Source of the DNA: Lotus japonicus
Lineage: Eukaryota > Streptophyta > Magnoliopsida > Fabales > Fabaceae
Reading direction: 5' to 3'
DNA: 64,000 nt
NCBI RefSeq assembly: GCF_012489685.1
Contig: NC_080043.1
Span: 82,662,292 to 82,726,291 of the forward strand
Positions 31,900 to 44,239 of this stretch are shown here, one piece after another. The notes under the pieces are model-generated. The model saw only the letters and a list, made by a program, of their open reading frames with translations. It ran no database searches and had not been told where the DNA came from. The translations under genes were made by a program, and so were the position numbers. The first letter of the stretch is position 1, and every line of letters starts with the position of its first letter.

Positions 31900-34800
31900 T
31901 TTTTTTTTGGTTACAGTAGGAAAGAAAACAACAAACAAAACAAAAGAAACTAGCTAAGAACGTCCTGACATAGCAGGGATATCACTGTTGGTGGTGGTTG
32001 AGACCAGAGCTTCCAATCCCAATTCTCATTAACAGCGAGCTTGGCGAGGGCATCAGCAACTTGGTTCCGTTCCCGGGGTACATAATTAACAGACACTCTC
32101 CATTCCTTGTTAAGCAATGCTCGAATAGCAATAATCTCATCTTTGTGCCAATAAGTGTCCACGTCCTTATTGCTTGTAATGATTTGCTGAGCTTCCAGGC
32201 AATCTGTGTAGCAAGTAATAGATTTAATTCCCATCTCCCAAACATGCGTCAGACCCTTCTTCATTGCCAAGAGTTCCGACTTGAGAGCATCACCGCCACC
32301 TAAACTTGCTGCGAAACCACAAATCCAGCGGCCAATTTCATCCAGAAGTACACCTCCACCCCCCATTCTATTTACCTGGGGGTTCCAGCTTCCGTCAGTA
32401 TACAACATCACAGAATTTATCCCGTCGGATGCTATGGGATTTGATCGCTGCGTGCCCTGAGCCAACCTGTGAAATTCAACCGTGTCCAGATGAATGCGTC
32501 GCATCACATCACCCGGCTGCCAAGGAACCTGCTCAAACACGAAAGAGTTTCTCCACTTCCAGAGATTCCATGCCATGGCGCAAAACAGAGTATTATCTCT
32601 ATTCTGTAGGTGACCAAATAACCAGTGGCGGAAAGTTGCAGAATCTGAAATCCATGGTAGAAGCCTTCCCAATTGGCCGCGAACCCAGACGGAACCAGGG
32701 CAGCAGCGGAGCACATGCTCTGCATCTTCAACAGTCGCTCCACATCTGATACAAGAAGCCGTGGTAGCAAGGTGATGGCGGTGTCGTTTTGCATTTGTGG
32801 GTAGCGCATCTCTGCCCACCAACCAGAGAAAGAATCGCACCTTCTCTGGTGCCGAGGCCTTCCAAATTAACTTCCAAAACCCGGTTTCTGGTAAACCATC
32901 ATCGTTCAGAAACTGATAAGCCGATGATGCTGAATAGATGTCGTCGCTAGCTTCACGCCATAGAATTCTATCCTCACCTGTTTGTATGCTGGGTATTTGC
33001 ACAGATGATATCTCCTCTCTGATTTCTTGGGGCAGCAACGTGTATAGCCTATCAAAATTCCAAGCACCTTGACGCCAAATATCAGCCACAGTTAGTGTTG
33101 TATCCGTGATGTGCACAAAAGGAATCCTGCTTGCAATTTTTCCTGTGCCAAGCCAGTTAGAATACCAAAGGGAAGAGGAACCCGCACCAAGTCTAGGGCC
33201 AAACCCATCTGAAACAAAGTCCCTTGCTTTCAAAATTCCTCTCCACACATATGATCCCCCTGGTCTCAATTCTTCTGTCAATATTGATCCTGATTTAATA
33301 CATTTTTGAGATAAAGCTTGCACCCACAATTTCCCCTTCTCATTCAAGAAGCTATGAACCAATTTTCCCAACAGTGCCTCATTATTTTTCCTGGCGCTCC
33401 TAAGGCCCAATCCCCCTTTAGCTTTTGATTGTGTTACATCTTTCCAAGCCACAAGATGCCAACTGCGTGCATTTCCTCCTTTTCCCCAAATACAATTTCG
33501 CACCATTTTATCCACATGATTACACACAGAATCAGGTAACCAAAGGGATTGCATAGCATGAACCGGTAGAGAAGATAAAATTGACTTAGCCAAGCAAACT
33601 CTTCCAGCCTTGTTTAAAAGGTTATTCTTCCAGGAAGCGAGTCTTGTATTTACCTTTTCAATGATTGTGGCAAAGTGATCTCTCTTGACCCTTCCTTGGA
33701 GGAGAGGAAGTCCAAGATACTTGCCAAGGTTGCTGGCTCGTGAGATACCAACCAACCCTGACAATTCTCGTTGCCTCCGTTGACCTACAACCTTTGAGAA
33801 AAGCATCCTTGACTTCTCAAGGTTAACCTTCATGCCAGACGCTTCACAGAAGTCTGCTAGAGTGTGCTTAATGAGTCGAAGTTGGTCTTTGGATGCTTGG
33901 CAAAATAGAAGCACGTCGTCGGCGAAGAAGAGGTGAGAAATACCAACCCCATCCTTACTCACACGCACTGGCCGCCATTTTCCTTCCTCTACTAAATTCT
34001 GAATCTGAATCGCTAGTCGCTCCATACAAAGCACAAAAAGATAAGGTGATAGAGGATCTCCTTGGCGCAGCCCTCGCTGAAGAGGAAAAGAGGGCAATTT
34101 CGAACCGTTCCACAACACTGACACTGCCGGAGTCCTCACACCCCACATGATGAAGTCTACAGTCCTTGGGGGAAACCCAAAGTCATAGAGTGTGGCCCGG
34201 AGGAAGTCCCAATTAACCCTATCATAAGCTTTCTCCAAGTCAATTTTGAGTGCAACTAGCCCGCCTCCGGTTTTCCTAGTGTGGATTGTATGCATCACCT
34301 CTTGAGCCAAGATTATATTATCCCTAGTTCCTCTCCCCGGGATGAAGCTACCTTGTAGGGGGCTCACGAGCTTGTGAAGTAGGGGCCTGAACCTGTTCAC
34401 AAGAACTTTAGTAATTAGTTTATAAGAAACATTACAAAGGCTTATTGGTCTCAAGTCCTTCAGTTTGGTTGGGTTGTCCACTTTAGGAATGAGAACAAGA
34501 AGTGTTGCTAAGAGCTCCGGATCTGCTCCACCATTCTGGAAAGCTGATGCAACCATGTGGTGGAGATCTTCACCCAGGATATGCCAATACTGTTTGTAGA
34601 AATAGGCATGGAAGCCATCTGGTCCAGGTGCTTTGAAGGACTTCATGGACATGATTGCACTCCTGACTTCCTCCAAAGAAACTGGGGCTACCAACTTGTC
34701 TCTCTCCTCCATCAGGATAATGGGTGTTTGGTTCTCCATTATCCGATTTCGCCGAACCTGAACATCAAGAGAAAACAAGTTAGTGTAAAACCTCTTCGCT

Positions 34801-35095
34801 TCCTCCTGAAGCGTTGATGGATCGGTGCACCAGTTCCCATCCTCCAAAAACAGGTCATGAATTTTATTTCTCTTCCTCCTCACCACTGTTTGTGCATGGA
34901 AAAACTTAGTGTTCCGGTCCCCAAATCTGACCCAGTTCTCTCTAGATTTTTGGAACCACAACATCTCCTCCTGGTATAGTATATCCCCATACTCCTTATG
35001 CAGATCTCTCTCTAGCAAGAGACTCTGAATCCCTCCAGTCCTGTTCCTGTTGGATACCCTGAAGGCGGCGTTCTACTTGGCTTTCTACTTAAACC
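31900..35095 (-). mobile_element. LINE (L1-type), 5'-truncated
   Basis: Minus-strand non-LTR retrotransposon. The 3' end is a short poly(A) (31900-31908, nine T on the plus strand) 41 bases after the stop codon. The endonuclease domain and ORF1 are missing, so the copy is 5'-truncated at about 35095, as is usual for LINEs. A target duplication could not be confirmed: the 3' flank (plus strand AAGTTAAGCATGAC) has no clear match at the other end. Confidence 0.9.
31950..35018 (-). pseudogene. LINE ORF2: reverse transcriptase, zinc-binding and RNase H domains, 1022 codons open
   Basis: A long open frame covers linker, RT, thumb, zf-RVT and RNase H. RT motifs: KAPGPDGF near 129, KIDLEKAYD (Asp 260), RQGDPLSP near 318, FADD 365-368. 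The zinc-binding region SAPEKVRFFLW...CIRCGATVEDAEHVLRCC lies before RNase H. The RNase H set is complete: YTDGS (Asp 875), Glu 915, Asp 939, Asp 989. The frame has no true start: upstream coding text (RRLQGIQQEQDWRDSESLL) lies in another frame, so a frameshift near 35030 plus 5' truncation disable the copy. All RT and RNase H catalytic residues are present, which suggests a fairly recent insertion. Confidence 0.9.
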
Positions 35096-36793
35096 ATGTA
35101 ATTTTTACACCGAGAGCATACAAAGTAACTTTTATGAAATCAATCAAAAGCTAATAGAATTAATTAGTTACTTGACGATGGAAAAATGCACTTCCTCCAA
35201 CATCTTTATGTCAATAAAAATGTTGCAGCTATCTGTTACATTTGGCAGCTGTTTAATTAGAAACTCAATTATTTTCAGGTATGGGGAGACGGATCTTGCA
35301 GGAGTACTTGAAAGTTGAAACTATCCAGTATAAGTCCCGGATTTGGCTTAAGCAGGCAAAGGTAAATAGCTTTAATTTCTCAAATTTCGAATGGTCCATA
35401 AATCCTTCAACTAACCTAGAAGCACTTAATTAACGTTGAATCATAAATTGCTGGTGCATGTGCCTATTTGAGGGGTTTGTGAGCTCTCCATGCCCCTGGA
35501 ACAGTAATTGTGGAGCTAAATTATGGAACATGGTGGTATATATATTAATTCTGGTGGATTGACTAACGTGACAAATTACTTAATTATCTCTGACAGTCGG
35601 ATGGTGGTTTTATCTCGTTGGGGTGGTAGTATTCAGTCTTAATTATTGTAACGTAACTAGAATTATTGGGCTCCCTACATTGTCTGCACTATCTTTATTT
35701 TGTACATAAATATTTTTCTCTTTTGTCATGGATTACTGCACCTAGGGGTATACACTATTGGTCCGTCCTAGCTCATGTTCAACTTGCATCTCATCAGGTT
35801 TTTTCGGATTTAAGAATGAGTTCGAATTTAAAAACTGGACCCATATAATATTTTAGAGTCGGGTGAAGGTGAGGTCCTATCTGTTTCACAAACACTTTTT
35901 ACAAATATGATTTTGTATATTTTCATTGACAGTGAGGTTTTAAGTAAATAAAATTCGTACTGTTTTCTCTACTTTACTTTTTTGTTAAGAAAAACTTCAT
36001 TTCTAAGTATTTTCTTTCATGATTCATTAATAGGATTAGAAATTAATTGATTTTTTCCAAATTATAAGGATTTATAATTCTTTGTAGAGAATTAAAATTA
36101 ACATCAAGTTGTCTTTCAGGTCAACTCGGATCCGTCCTTTTATAACCCGATCTATATTAAACCCACATTTCATGAAGTTTCTTCGGGTCTAGGAACCGAG
36201 TTAAGATTTAAAAAATAATTGGATTGACGTTTAAAACCATGTGAAAATTATGTGTAATCCGTCACACATACACACCTAGGGGCACTTCTTATACTCCATT
36301 TTATTCATTTGGCTTAATTATAAAAAAAGATATAAACAAATATGATTTGAAACACGATTTAACCTTGCACAACTTGCGTACATCACTAGATTAGAAAAAT
36401 ATATTTAAATTATACACTTTTAACACATTTATTTTACTTTTTCTTCCTGTCATTTTCCATTCATCTTTCTCTCTTTTTCTTTTCATTCATCACATATTAT
36501 ATTTTTCATTTATATTTTTATCTAGCTCTAGATGTGGGATGAAAATGGGTGACAATATATTAGTTTTCTCATACAGTAACGATACTCAAACAAATAAACT
36601 GCATACATTCAATAAACATACCATTTTTTTCTCTATCTTTTTCTTCAATCATAAATCTCATCAATTACATTCCTATCTTGTTTTCATTTTTCACTGCAAG
36701 TGTTTATTGGATATCTATACTACGTTGATGTATACAAATTATTTTAATTTCTCAAATTTTATATACAATGGCCAATGGTGTTTGCAATTTGCA
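35096..36793. other. Intergenic upstream of lipoxygenase gene
   Basis: No gene is recognised. One exon-like block at 35280-35360 (TTTTCAG acceptor, 27-codon frame MGRRILQEYLKVETIQYKSR onward, then a GTAAAT donor) could be a stray exon fragment, but I cannot name it. The rest is AT-rich. Confidence 0.5.
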
Positions 36794-36809
36794 TACCATG
36801 TTTTGAACG

Positions 36810-36929
36810 ACCTCAAAAAAATTGCTCAAGTGGTAAGAATTGTGAGAACGTATGGATTAGGGAGATAAATATTAAGAGATCGATCCCTTAGTGGTGTAAT
36901 TTATTTTCTCAAATGTAAAAATAAAAAAA
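36810..36929 (+). mobile_element. SINE just upstream of lipoxygenase promoter
   Basis: A 120-base element with a tRNA-like A box (TTGCTCAAGTGGTAAG, 36822-36837), a B-box-like GATCGATCC at about 36878-36886, and an A-rich tail. It is flanked by a 16-base duplication TACCATGTTT(T/C)GAACG (36794-36809 and 36930-36945, one mismatch). These are the hallmarks of a short SINE. It ends about 115 bases before the LOX TATA box. Confidence 0.82.
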
Positions 36930-37043
36930 TACCATGTTTCGAACGTGGACACTAGGTGGCAGCGTATAAAATATAACGCTATGGAACTTTAGACTATATC
37001 AATGTAGACTAGTGTTTATTCTTTATACTTATCTGTTCGCGCC

Positions 37044-37051
37044 TATAAATA
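37044..37051 (+). promoter_or_regulatory. TATA box of lipoxygenase gene
   Basis: TATAAATA, 109 bases before the ATG at 37160. The spacing leaves a leader of about 75-80 bases. Good match to plant TATA consensus. Confidence 0.75.
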
Positions 37052-37159
37052 CCGCTGGCTTGTTCTTCATAAGCCACAAGCATCTCCTTCATTCAAAAGA
37101 GTAGAAGTGCTAATTAAGTTTAAAAGCATTTAAGCAAGAGTTACCTATAGCTAGCAAAG

Positions 37160-40100
37160 ATGTTTGGTATCTTTGACAAAAGCCAAAAGATCAAGGGCAC
37201 TGTGGTGTTGATGCCCAAGAAGTTCCTGGACTTCAACGACATAATATCCGCTACTAAAGGTGGGGTTCTTGGCCTTGCCGGTGATCTCTTGGAATTTGCT
37301 GGCGACGTTGCCGGCCAAGCAGTAGATACTGCCACTGCCATCTTCAGCCGTAGCGTTGCCATACAATTGATCAGTGCTACCAAGACTGATGGTTTGTGCT
37401 CTCTAATATTTAATTTCGTTCTGCACAACCTTTTTCTTTCAAACAAGGAATTATATTTTTACACTTTTGCTTTTGTTAATGATATTTTTACAGCTTATCC
37501 TATACTTTCTTTCACAGTAAGAAAATGAAAAAAAAAAACTATTTTTGTGGTTCTCTATGATCATGAGTCTACTTCAAACCATCAAACTGAGTTAAAAAAA
37601 AAAAAAAAAAACCGGTGTTTATTTCACATTACTTTTTTTTGAAATATATACTCATTTTACATCTCTTTTTATCTATTTTCTTTCATATATATATATATAT
37701 ATGTGTGTCATGTCATGATGATATCTTTGATTTCTCACATTCATAGTGTAAATTTGAGTGAAAAAAAAAACTTCAATACTAATTTTATGATGAATTATGT
37801 TAAAAACTAATCCAATCCAGCTATTAACTATTTTTTACATATTATAATTATAATATGGAATATTTAGTACATGTTACCAGTGTTATCAGACTCGGACCGG
37901 TGATCGACTCGGTCGAGACACTGGGTCAATGAGTCAATGGTTCAACCATTGGGTCATTGGTTCGATTGCTTGACTCGGTTTATATTAAAAAATTATAATA
38001 ATTTAAAATATAACCTCAGTATATCATATATATAAAATAATATGCATTCTTCTTAACAAGAAGCAAAGTGGTGTAGTGGCAATTTGAACATTAAAAACAG
38101 TTTTGACAAAAAAAAGGCAAAAAAAAAAAAAAAACAGACCGGTCCATTAAAACCGGCCGAGTCGCCGGTTTATTCCCTGAACCGGCCGGTCCAAACCGGT
38201 TGAATTGCATGGCCGATCCATTTAATGGCTCAGACCGGTCAAGGGTCCGGTTCCCGGTTCAACCGGTCGAACCGGACGGTCCGGTCCGAGTTTTATAACA
38301 CTGCATGTTACTTTAGATACATGCTTATTACATATAGAGAAAATAGGAGGTGCACTAACAGTGTAAACTTGATGCACTCAATTAATTTCCGCCACATCAA
38401 TAATTTATTAATTTACTAATTAAAATAAAAAAAATTTGTAACTACTTAGTCCTATGTGCATAATGTGATTGGACGTCAGTGTAAAACTTCTTTATACACG
38501 ATGCATATCCATTAATCATATATATATGTTAAAATCAATTTATACGAAAAAGTATTTTAATTTGTTAATAAAGATTTTCTTTATTCATATTAGGCCAAGT
38601 CTTGCTCTAAAATTCTCCCATCCACTATTTTAAGTACTATAAAAAATAAAATTGTGAATGCGTTAGCTATTAGAGCCACCTTAAATTGATGAAAATGATT
38701 AGATTTGTAGAACTATTTCTTGGCGCATATAGAAATAGAATTATAGATATCAATAACTATATGAGAGTCGGTGACTTGGTGGATGAGTTTTATTTGTATA
38801 AGTGTTATTCTAGTACCTTTTAAAATAGAAGAGTTTGAAATCCTTCTATTATTATTAAGAGCATAAAGAACCAAAAAAAAAAAAACTATTAAAGTTTGTC
38901 ACAGTAGAAATCATAGAAAATTAAACATAAAGAGTGTAAAATCTCTCCACAACTAGATGAGTACTGACAAATTTGAATTTATTTAAATCGTAATTTTCAA
39001 ATTTGAAATTGACATGAAATATAAGTTAGATAAAACTATGCAATCACCCTGACTCGTGACACGCATTAAATATTTAAATATCACCAATTAAATAGTTCTA
39101 ATTGAATTGACTGAGTCACTGAGTTATGAACACCTCCACTACTTGATGGTTTAAGGGAAAGGAGTCGTTGACTGGTTGGTGCTCCGCACACTGTCTATAT
39201 AATAGAAAGTAAGAAACAAATGGGCAGTGTATCATATAACCCACTTGACATATTGTCAATGACAATAATTTCTTTTATTTCAGCGATGGCTATACCCTAA
39301 GTACTAGTAGTTTATAATTTATGAACTAAAGTATTCATGCTAGTGTCACTTTTTAATGAATATATTGTTCCATCACAGCCCACTAGTCTCCTATTTTGTT
39401 TTTACCTTTGGAATTTTACCTACGTCGTCGTTTTTGTTGTAGCAAATGGAAATGGGAAACTTGGAGAGAGAACCTATATTGAGAAACATCTACCAACATT
39501 CCCAACCTTGGGAGCGAGGCAAGAGGCATTCCGCGTTTACTTTGACTACGATGCTAATTTCGGAATCCCAGGAGCATTTTACATTAAAAACTATACACAA
39601 GATGAGTTCTTCTTTGTGAGTCTCACCCTTGAAGACATTCCTAATCATGGAACAATTCACTTTGACTGCAACTCATGGGTTTACAATGCCAAATTGTACA
39701 AAAGAGATCGCATTTTCTTCACCAATGATGTAAGTTATGTGCCTAGCTATTATTTATTCAATAATTATAATAATATCAATAACGTCTAGTACAACAAGTG
39801 GATAACTAAACTCTTCGAGCATCTAATTCGGGGTTCAAGTCCTGGATATTGTGTATGGAGAAGGGTTTGACACACTCACTTAATCTTAAAGAGTCTCAAG
39901 GGGATTAATCTTATAGCTACTGAGAAGATTAATCTCATGCTTGTCAGTTGTGAGTAGGGATGGAAGTAGGTCAAACTGCCGACATGGGTCTGTAGTCTAG
40001 TCTAGATTAGGCTCAGGCCAGGCGAAGTTAATAGATAGATAAGACCAAAGCTTTTTAAAAAGTTTTTTTTAGTAAAAAGCTAGACACAGATCACTCATAA

Positions 40101-43100
40101 AGTCTTATAAGCCTAACAAACATATCTATTTAAAAAATATAAATTTATTTTATTATTTTTACATCGCATTTCTATTATAAAATCTAAAAATTATATATTT
40201 ATTGATTTATTTATATGTTTAAACATGTTAGACTATATAATTGTTTAACCATATAAACCTCTATAAATAACTGATCACCTATTTACTTTAATTTAGACGA
40301 TATAATGATATTATTATACTTTTTCTCGTTAACTATAAGTTTGTAGACATGTTTACAAATAGGTTGTTGATATACTTGAATGTCATGATAAAACACGCCT
40401 TTAAATATGCCATCATACCATACCACACCTGTCTTTCAACAAATTTAGGATTAAACCGAAGAAAAAAAAGTCTATAAGAGTTCAGGCTCATACCTTGAGC
40501 TTTTGAAATAGGTTAAACCACGTTTAAAAAAAGAAATAGTTAAACCTATTTAAGCAAAATCTAACCTAGCCTAGGTTATTAGTTCTTTCTAACACTCATT
40601 GATAGGTTAAAAGTTAGAGTGTTGACTCCTCATAATCTTTTTTTTTTTTTTATTTTATATTGAAGGCATATCTTCCTGGGCAAACACCAGCAGCACTGGT
40701 CAAATACAGAAAAGAAGAATTAGAGAATTTAAGAGGAGATGGCACAGGAAAGCGCCAAGAACATGAAAGAATCTATGATTATGATGTCTATAACGATTTG
40801 GGAAATCCAGACGGTGGCGCCAAATTGGCTCGCCCAACCCTTGGTGGCTCCGCCACCTATCCCTACCCTCGCCGGGTCAGAACCGGTAGAAAATCAGCCA
40901 AGAAAGGTTACATTTCTCTTCTTCTTCTTAATTCAGTTTTGATTTCTGTGTGTGAATTTGAATTCTTTTTTTTTGTGGTTATTTGCTGATATTGATCATA
41001 TATTTTGATTCGGTTTCAACAGATCTTACTAGTGAATCAGCAGGCGAGATTTACGTTCCAAGAGATGAGAATTTCGGTCACTTGAAATCATCAGATTTCT
41101 TTACCTATGGAATCAAATCTCTATCTCAGGACGTGTTGCCTCTGTTTGAATCTGCCATTTTCGATTTGAACTTCACGCCAAATGAGTTTGATAGCTTCGA
41201 TGAAGTGCGAGCACTTTACGATGGTGGAATTCAGCTGCCTACAAGCATTATCAGCAAAATTAGCCCTTTACCAGTTCTTAAGGAAATTTTTCGCACTGAT
41301 GGTGAAAATGTTCTCCAATTTCCCAAACCTCATGTAGTTAGAGGTACGCGATTTGCTAATAGAATTATGTTATTCGGTCGATACCATACTAAATAAATGT
41401 AAATTATTTTACTTATCATATATTTTGTAATGCAGTTAGCAAGTCTGCATGGATGACTGATGATGAGTTTGCAAGAGAGATGATTGCGGGTGTAAACCCT
41501 AATGTGATTAGTTTGCTCCAAGTAAGTTTGAATGATTTCTTGTTAGCAAGTTAAGAATTTTGTTGTCAATGTTAAATTATTTTATGTCCTAGTTTTTAAT
41601 CTTTCCTGATGTTATTATTTGATATGGCAGGAGTTCCCACCAAAAAGTAAGCTAGATGTCAAAGTCTATGGTGATCAAAATAGCACCATAACAACAAAAA
41701 ACTTGGAGGATAATCTAGGTGGGCTCACAGTTAATGAGGTAATGATATAAATATGTTTCACTTAAAAAGCCATATTTTGCTTGTGATTCTAAGCTGTGGA
41801 ATAATTAATGTGACTGGAATTAAAATTGTGAAACAGGCACTTAGTGGCAAGAGATTATTCGTATTGGATTACCATGATGCTTTCATGCCTTATTTGGAGA
41901 AGATAAACAAATTTGCAAAGGCTTATGCCACCAGGACAATTTTGTTCTTGAAAGACGACGGGGCTTTAAAGCCACTTGCTATTGAATTGAGTTTGCCGCA
42001 TCCAAATGGAGTTGAGTATGGTGCCGTGAGCAAAGTCATCTTACCTTCCAATGAAGGTGCTGAAGGAACAATTTGGCTATTGGCCAAGGCTCACGTAATT
42101 GTGAATGACTCAGGCTATCATCAACTCATAAGCCACTGGTATATGAACTGCACTAGCTAGATCTTCAAATAAGCTTAGTTTGTGTATGTATGACATGATT
42201 ATTAATCTTTTTTTCTTCTCCTGGGGTAACAGGTTAAATACTCATGCATCGATGGAGCCATTCGTCATTGCAACAAACAGACATCTCAGTGTGCTTCACC
42301 CTATTTTTAAACTCTTACATCCTCACTATCGTGACACAATAAATATCAATGGACTTGCTCGTCAAGCATTAATTAATGCAGATGGCATTATAGAGCAATC
42401 ATTTTTGCCTGGACAGTATTCTATGGAGATTTCTTCTGTAGTTTACAGGGATTGGGTTTTCCCTGACCAGGCATTACCAGCTGATCTAATTAAGAGGTAA
42501 TCTTTATTATATATAAATCACTATATAAGGGAAATTTACGCAATGTCTTTTGTTAATAACAATTTTTTTTGCGTGATTCAGAGGAATGGCAGTTGAAGAT
42601 CCCTCTGCCCCCCATGGTCTTCGTCTTGCGGTAGAGGACTACCCTTATGCTGTCGATGGACTTGAGATATGGGATGCTATTAAGAAGTGGGTTCAAGAAT
42701 ATGTGTCCTTATATTACCCAACGGATGATGCAGTCCAGAAAGACACTGAACTGCAAACTTGGTGGAAGGAAGTTGTACAAAGGGGTCATGCTGACTTGAA
42801 AGACAAGCCATGGTGGCCTAAGATGCAAACTCTTGCAGAGTTGATTCAATCTTGCTCTACTATCATATGGACTGCTTCAGCACTTCACGCAGCTGTTAAT
42901 TTTGGACAGTATCCTTATGGAGGCTATATCCTGAACCGTCCAACCCTCAGCAGAAGATTGATCCCAGAAAAAGGAACTCCAGAATATGATGAGATGGTTA
43001 AAAATCCTCAAAAGGCTTACCTCAGAACCATCACACCAAAGTACCAGGCTCTTGTTGACCTTTCTGTGATAGAGATATTGTCTAGGCATGCTTCTGATGA

Positions 43101-43335
43101 GATCTACCTTGGGGAGAGGGAGAATCCAAATTGGACATCTGATTCAAAGGCACTACAAGCCTTCAAAAAGTTTGGAACCAAGCTGCAAGAAATTGAAGCG
43201 AAAATCACAGAAAGGAACAAAGATTCAAGTTTGAAAAACCGAATTGGCCCAGTTGAACTGCCCTACACTTTGCTCGTTCCTTCTAGTGAGGCAGGGTTAA
43301 CTTTCAGAGGAATTCCAAACAGTATCTCTATTTAA
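37160..43335 (+). CDS. LOX: Lipoxygenase, cytosolic type-1 (probable 9-LOX), 864 aa
   Basis: Adds dioxygen to linoleic/linolenic acid, the first step of oxylipin synthesis. Nine exons: 37160-37391, 39443-39729, 40666-40906, 41023-41343, 41436-41521, 41631-41738, 41837-42138, 42233-42496 and 42582-43335. All have GT-AG borders and agreeing phases, giving 2595 nt with no stop. The N-terminal PLAT barrel (about 1-190) precedes the catalytic domain. Iron ligands are all present: His 520 and His 525 (YHQLISHW), His 716 and Asn 720 (ALHAAVNFG), and the C-terminal Ile of NSISI. No transit peptide is seen: the protein starts [18 protein letters not shown] like legume cytosolic seed and vegetative LOXs. 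Between strands of the PLAT domain lies a Gly/Ala-rich insert (about 34-64), present in some legume LOXs. The 9-position specificity is inferred from subfamily, not from a residue test. Intron 1 is 2 kb and holds a hAT MITE. Confidence 0.96.
37878..38303. mobile_element. hAT-type MITE in LOX intron 1
   Basis: 426-base element with terminal inverted repeats CAGTGTTAT(C/A)A(G/A)ACTCGGACCGG (23 bases, two mismatches). A perfect 8-bp duplication CATGTTAC flanks it (37870-37877 and 38304-38311). The subterminal parts are full of CCGG/ACCGGT words that can fold, while the centre is AT-rich. No coding content. Confidence 0.93.
39785..39960 (+). mobile_element. Possible SINE remnant in LOX intron 2
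   Basis: Contains AGTACAACAAGTGGATAAC (A-box-like) followed by GGGGTTCAAGTCC (39830-39842, good B-box match), as in tRNA-derived SINEs. No tail or target duplication is identified, so it is old or partial. Confidence 0.4.
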
Positions 43336-43371
43336 ATTTAGTGTGTAGTTTCCTTATCTATTGCATTTCCT

Positions 43372-43377
43372 AATAAA
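43372..43377 (+). terminator. Polyadenylation signal of lipoxygenase gene
   Basis: AATAAA 37 bases after the stop codon. Good match and position for a plant polyadenylation signal. Confidence 0.65.
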
Positions 43378-43620
43378 GAGACAATGCTTCTCTATGTATG
43401 CATATTTTCTGTATGTAACTATGTTTGAACCATTTAGTTATATTGAAGTGTGTTTTCGCTATCAGTTTGCATAATACTCCACACTCAGTAAATATTGAAG
43501 CAATTACATTCGATAGGCTCGAAATCCAAATTTATGAATACATGAATTTAAATCCCCATGTCTTACTTACAACCATAAAAACCACTAGAAAGACTATCCA
43601 TTTGGTCTCCGGTCAACTAC

Positions 43621-43730
43621 TGGTCGTATGAGCTCCCTCTTCGATCGGATTTATAGTCTACTCAGACACAAAGACTGGTCATATGAGCTCCATCTTCGAT
43701 CGGATTTATAGTCTACTCAGACACAAAGAT
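43621..43730 (+). repeat. 55-base tandem duplication
   Basis: 43621-43675 and 43676-43730 are adjacent copies with three mismatches, beginning TGGTC(G/A)TATGAGCTCC. It lies 250 bases downstream of the LOX polyadenylation signal and immediately before a LINE RNase H fragment. Confidence 0.92.
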
Positions 43731-43955
43731 CATCGGGCAATATGGATTCGAAGAAATAGGAAAGTGTTCAACAATTATTTGCTCACAATTCATCAAACAC
43801 TACTACTAGCACTCTATATGTGTTTAACGCTAGGTCCAAGTCCTGCTTCTTCGATGGAGCCAATTGCTAATCCTCCAGGGTGGTCACAACCTGCAACTGG
43901 ATGGGTGAAGGCCAACTTTGATGCAGTGTCTACTGGATGGGTAGAATGTTACTAG
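43731..43955 (+). pseudogene. RNase H fragment from a LINE-type element
   Basis: The frame reads IWIRRNRKVFNN, then PPGWSQPATGWVKANFDAVS. This is the linker and the first strand of a plant LINE RNase H domain, after which coding similarity ends. No other LINE parts are evident around it. Confidence 0.6.
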
Positions 43956-44239
43956 TGGTTGGTTTAGCTCGATTCTTTCTAAGGATTTGTGCTCTAGGGC
44001 GGGGTTTAATATGCACCAACTGGAAAGTGGTGTGCCAATACCCTAAACCCTTTGATGAGATTGATCCATGCACGCATGTCCCACAACACTCACTACTTAA
44101 GCTATTCAAAAGGAATCTATAGCCGGTTTTGAGTATCTACAAAATGGTTCTTTATCTTGTCTTTTATTCTGCGCTAGAATCGTATTATGTTTAATTATAC
44201 TTTGACCCATGATATCTAGGCGCCAACACTATCTTAACT

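Noticed and set aside
31998..34817. Plus-strand frames across the LINE
   Set aside because: They mirror the minus-strand RT-RNase H frame and match no family.
35280..35360. Orphan exon with acceptor and donor
   Set aside because: 27 codons of unrecognised protein with no neighbouring exons; AG and GT signals are expected by chance.
36822..36889. tRNA gene
   Set aside because: A and B boxes are present but no cloverleaf or anticodon arm can be drawn; the 16-base flanking repeats and A-rich tail show a SINE.
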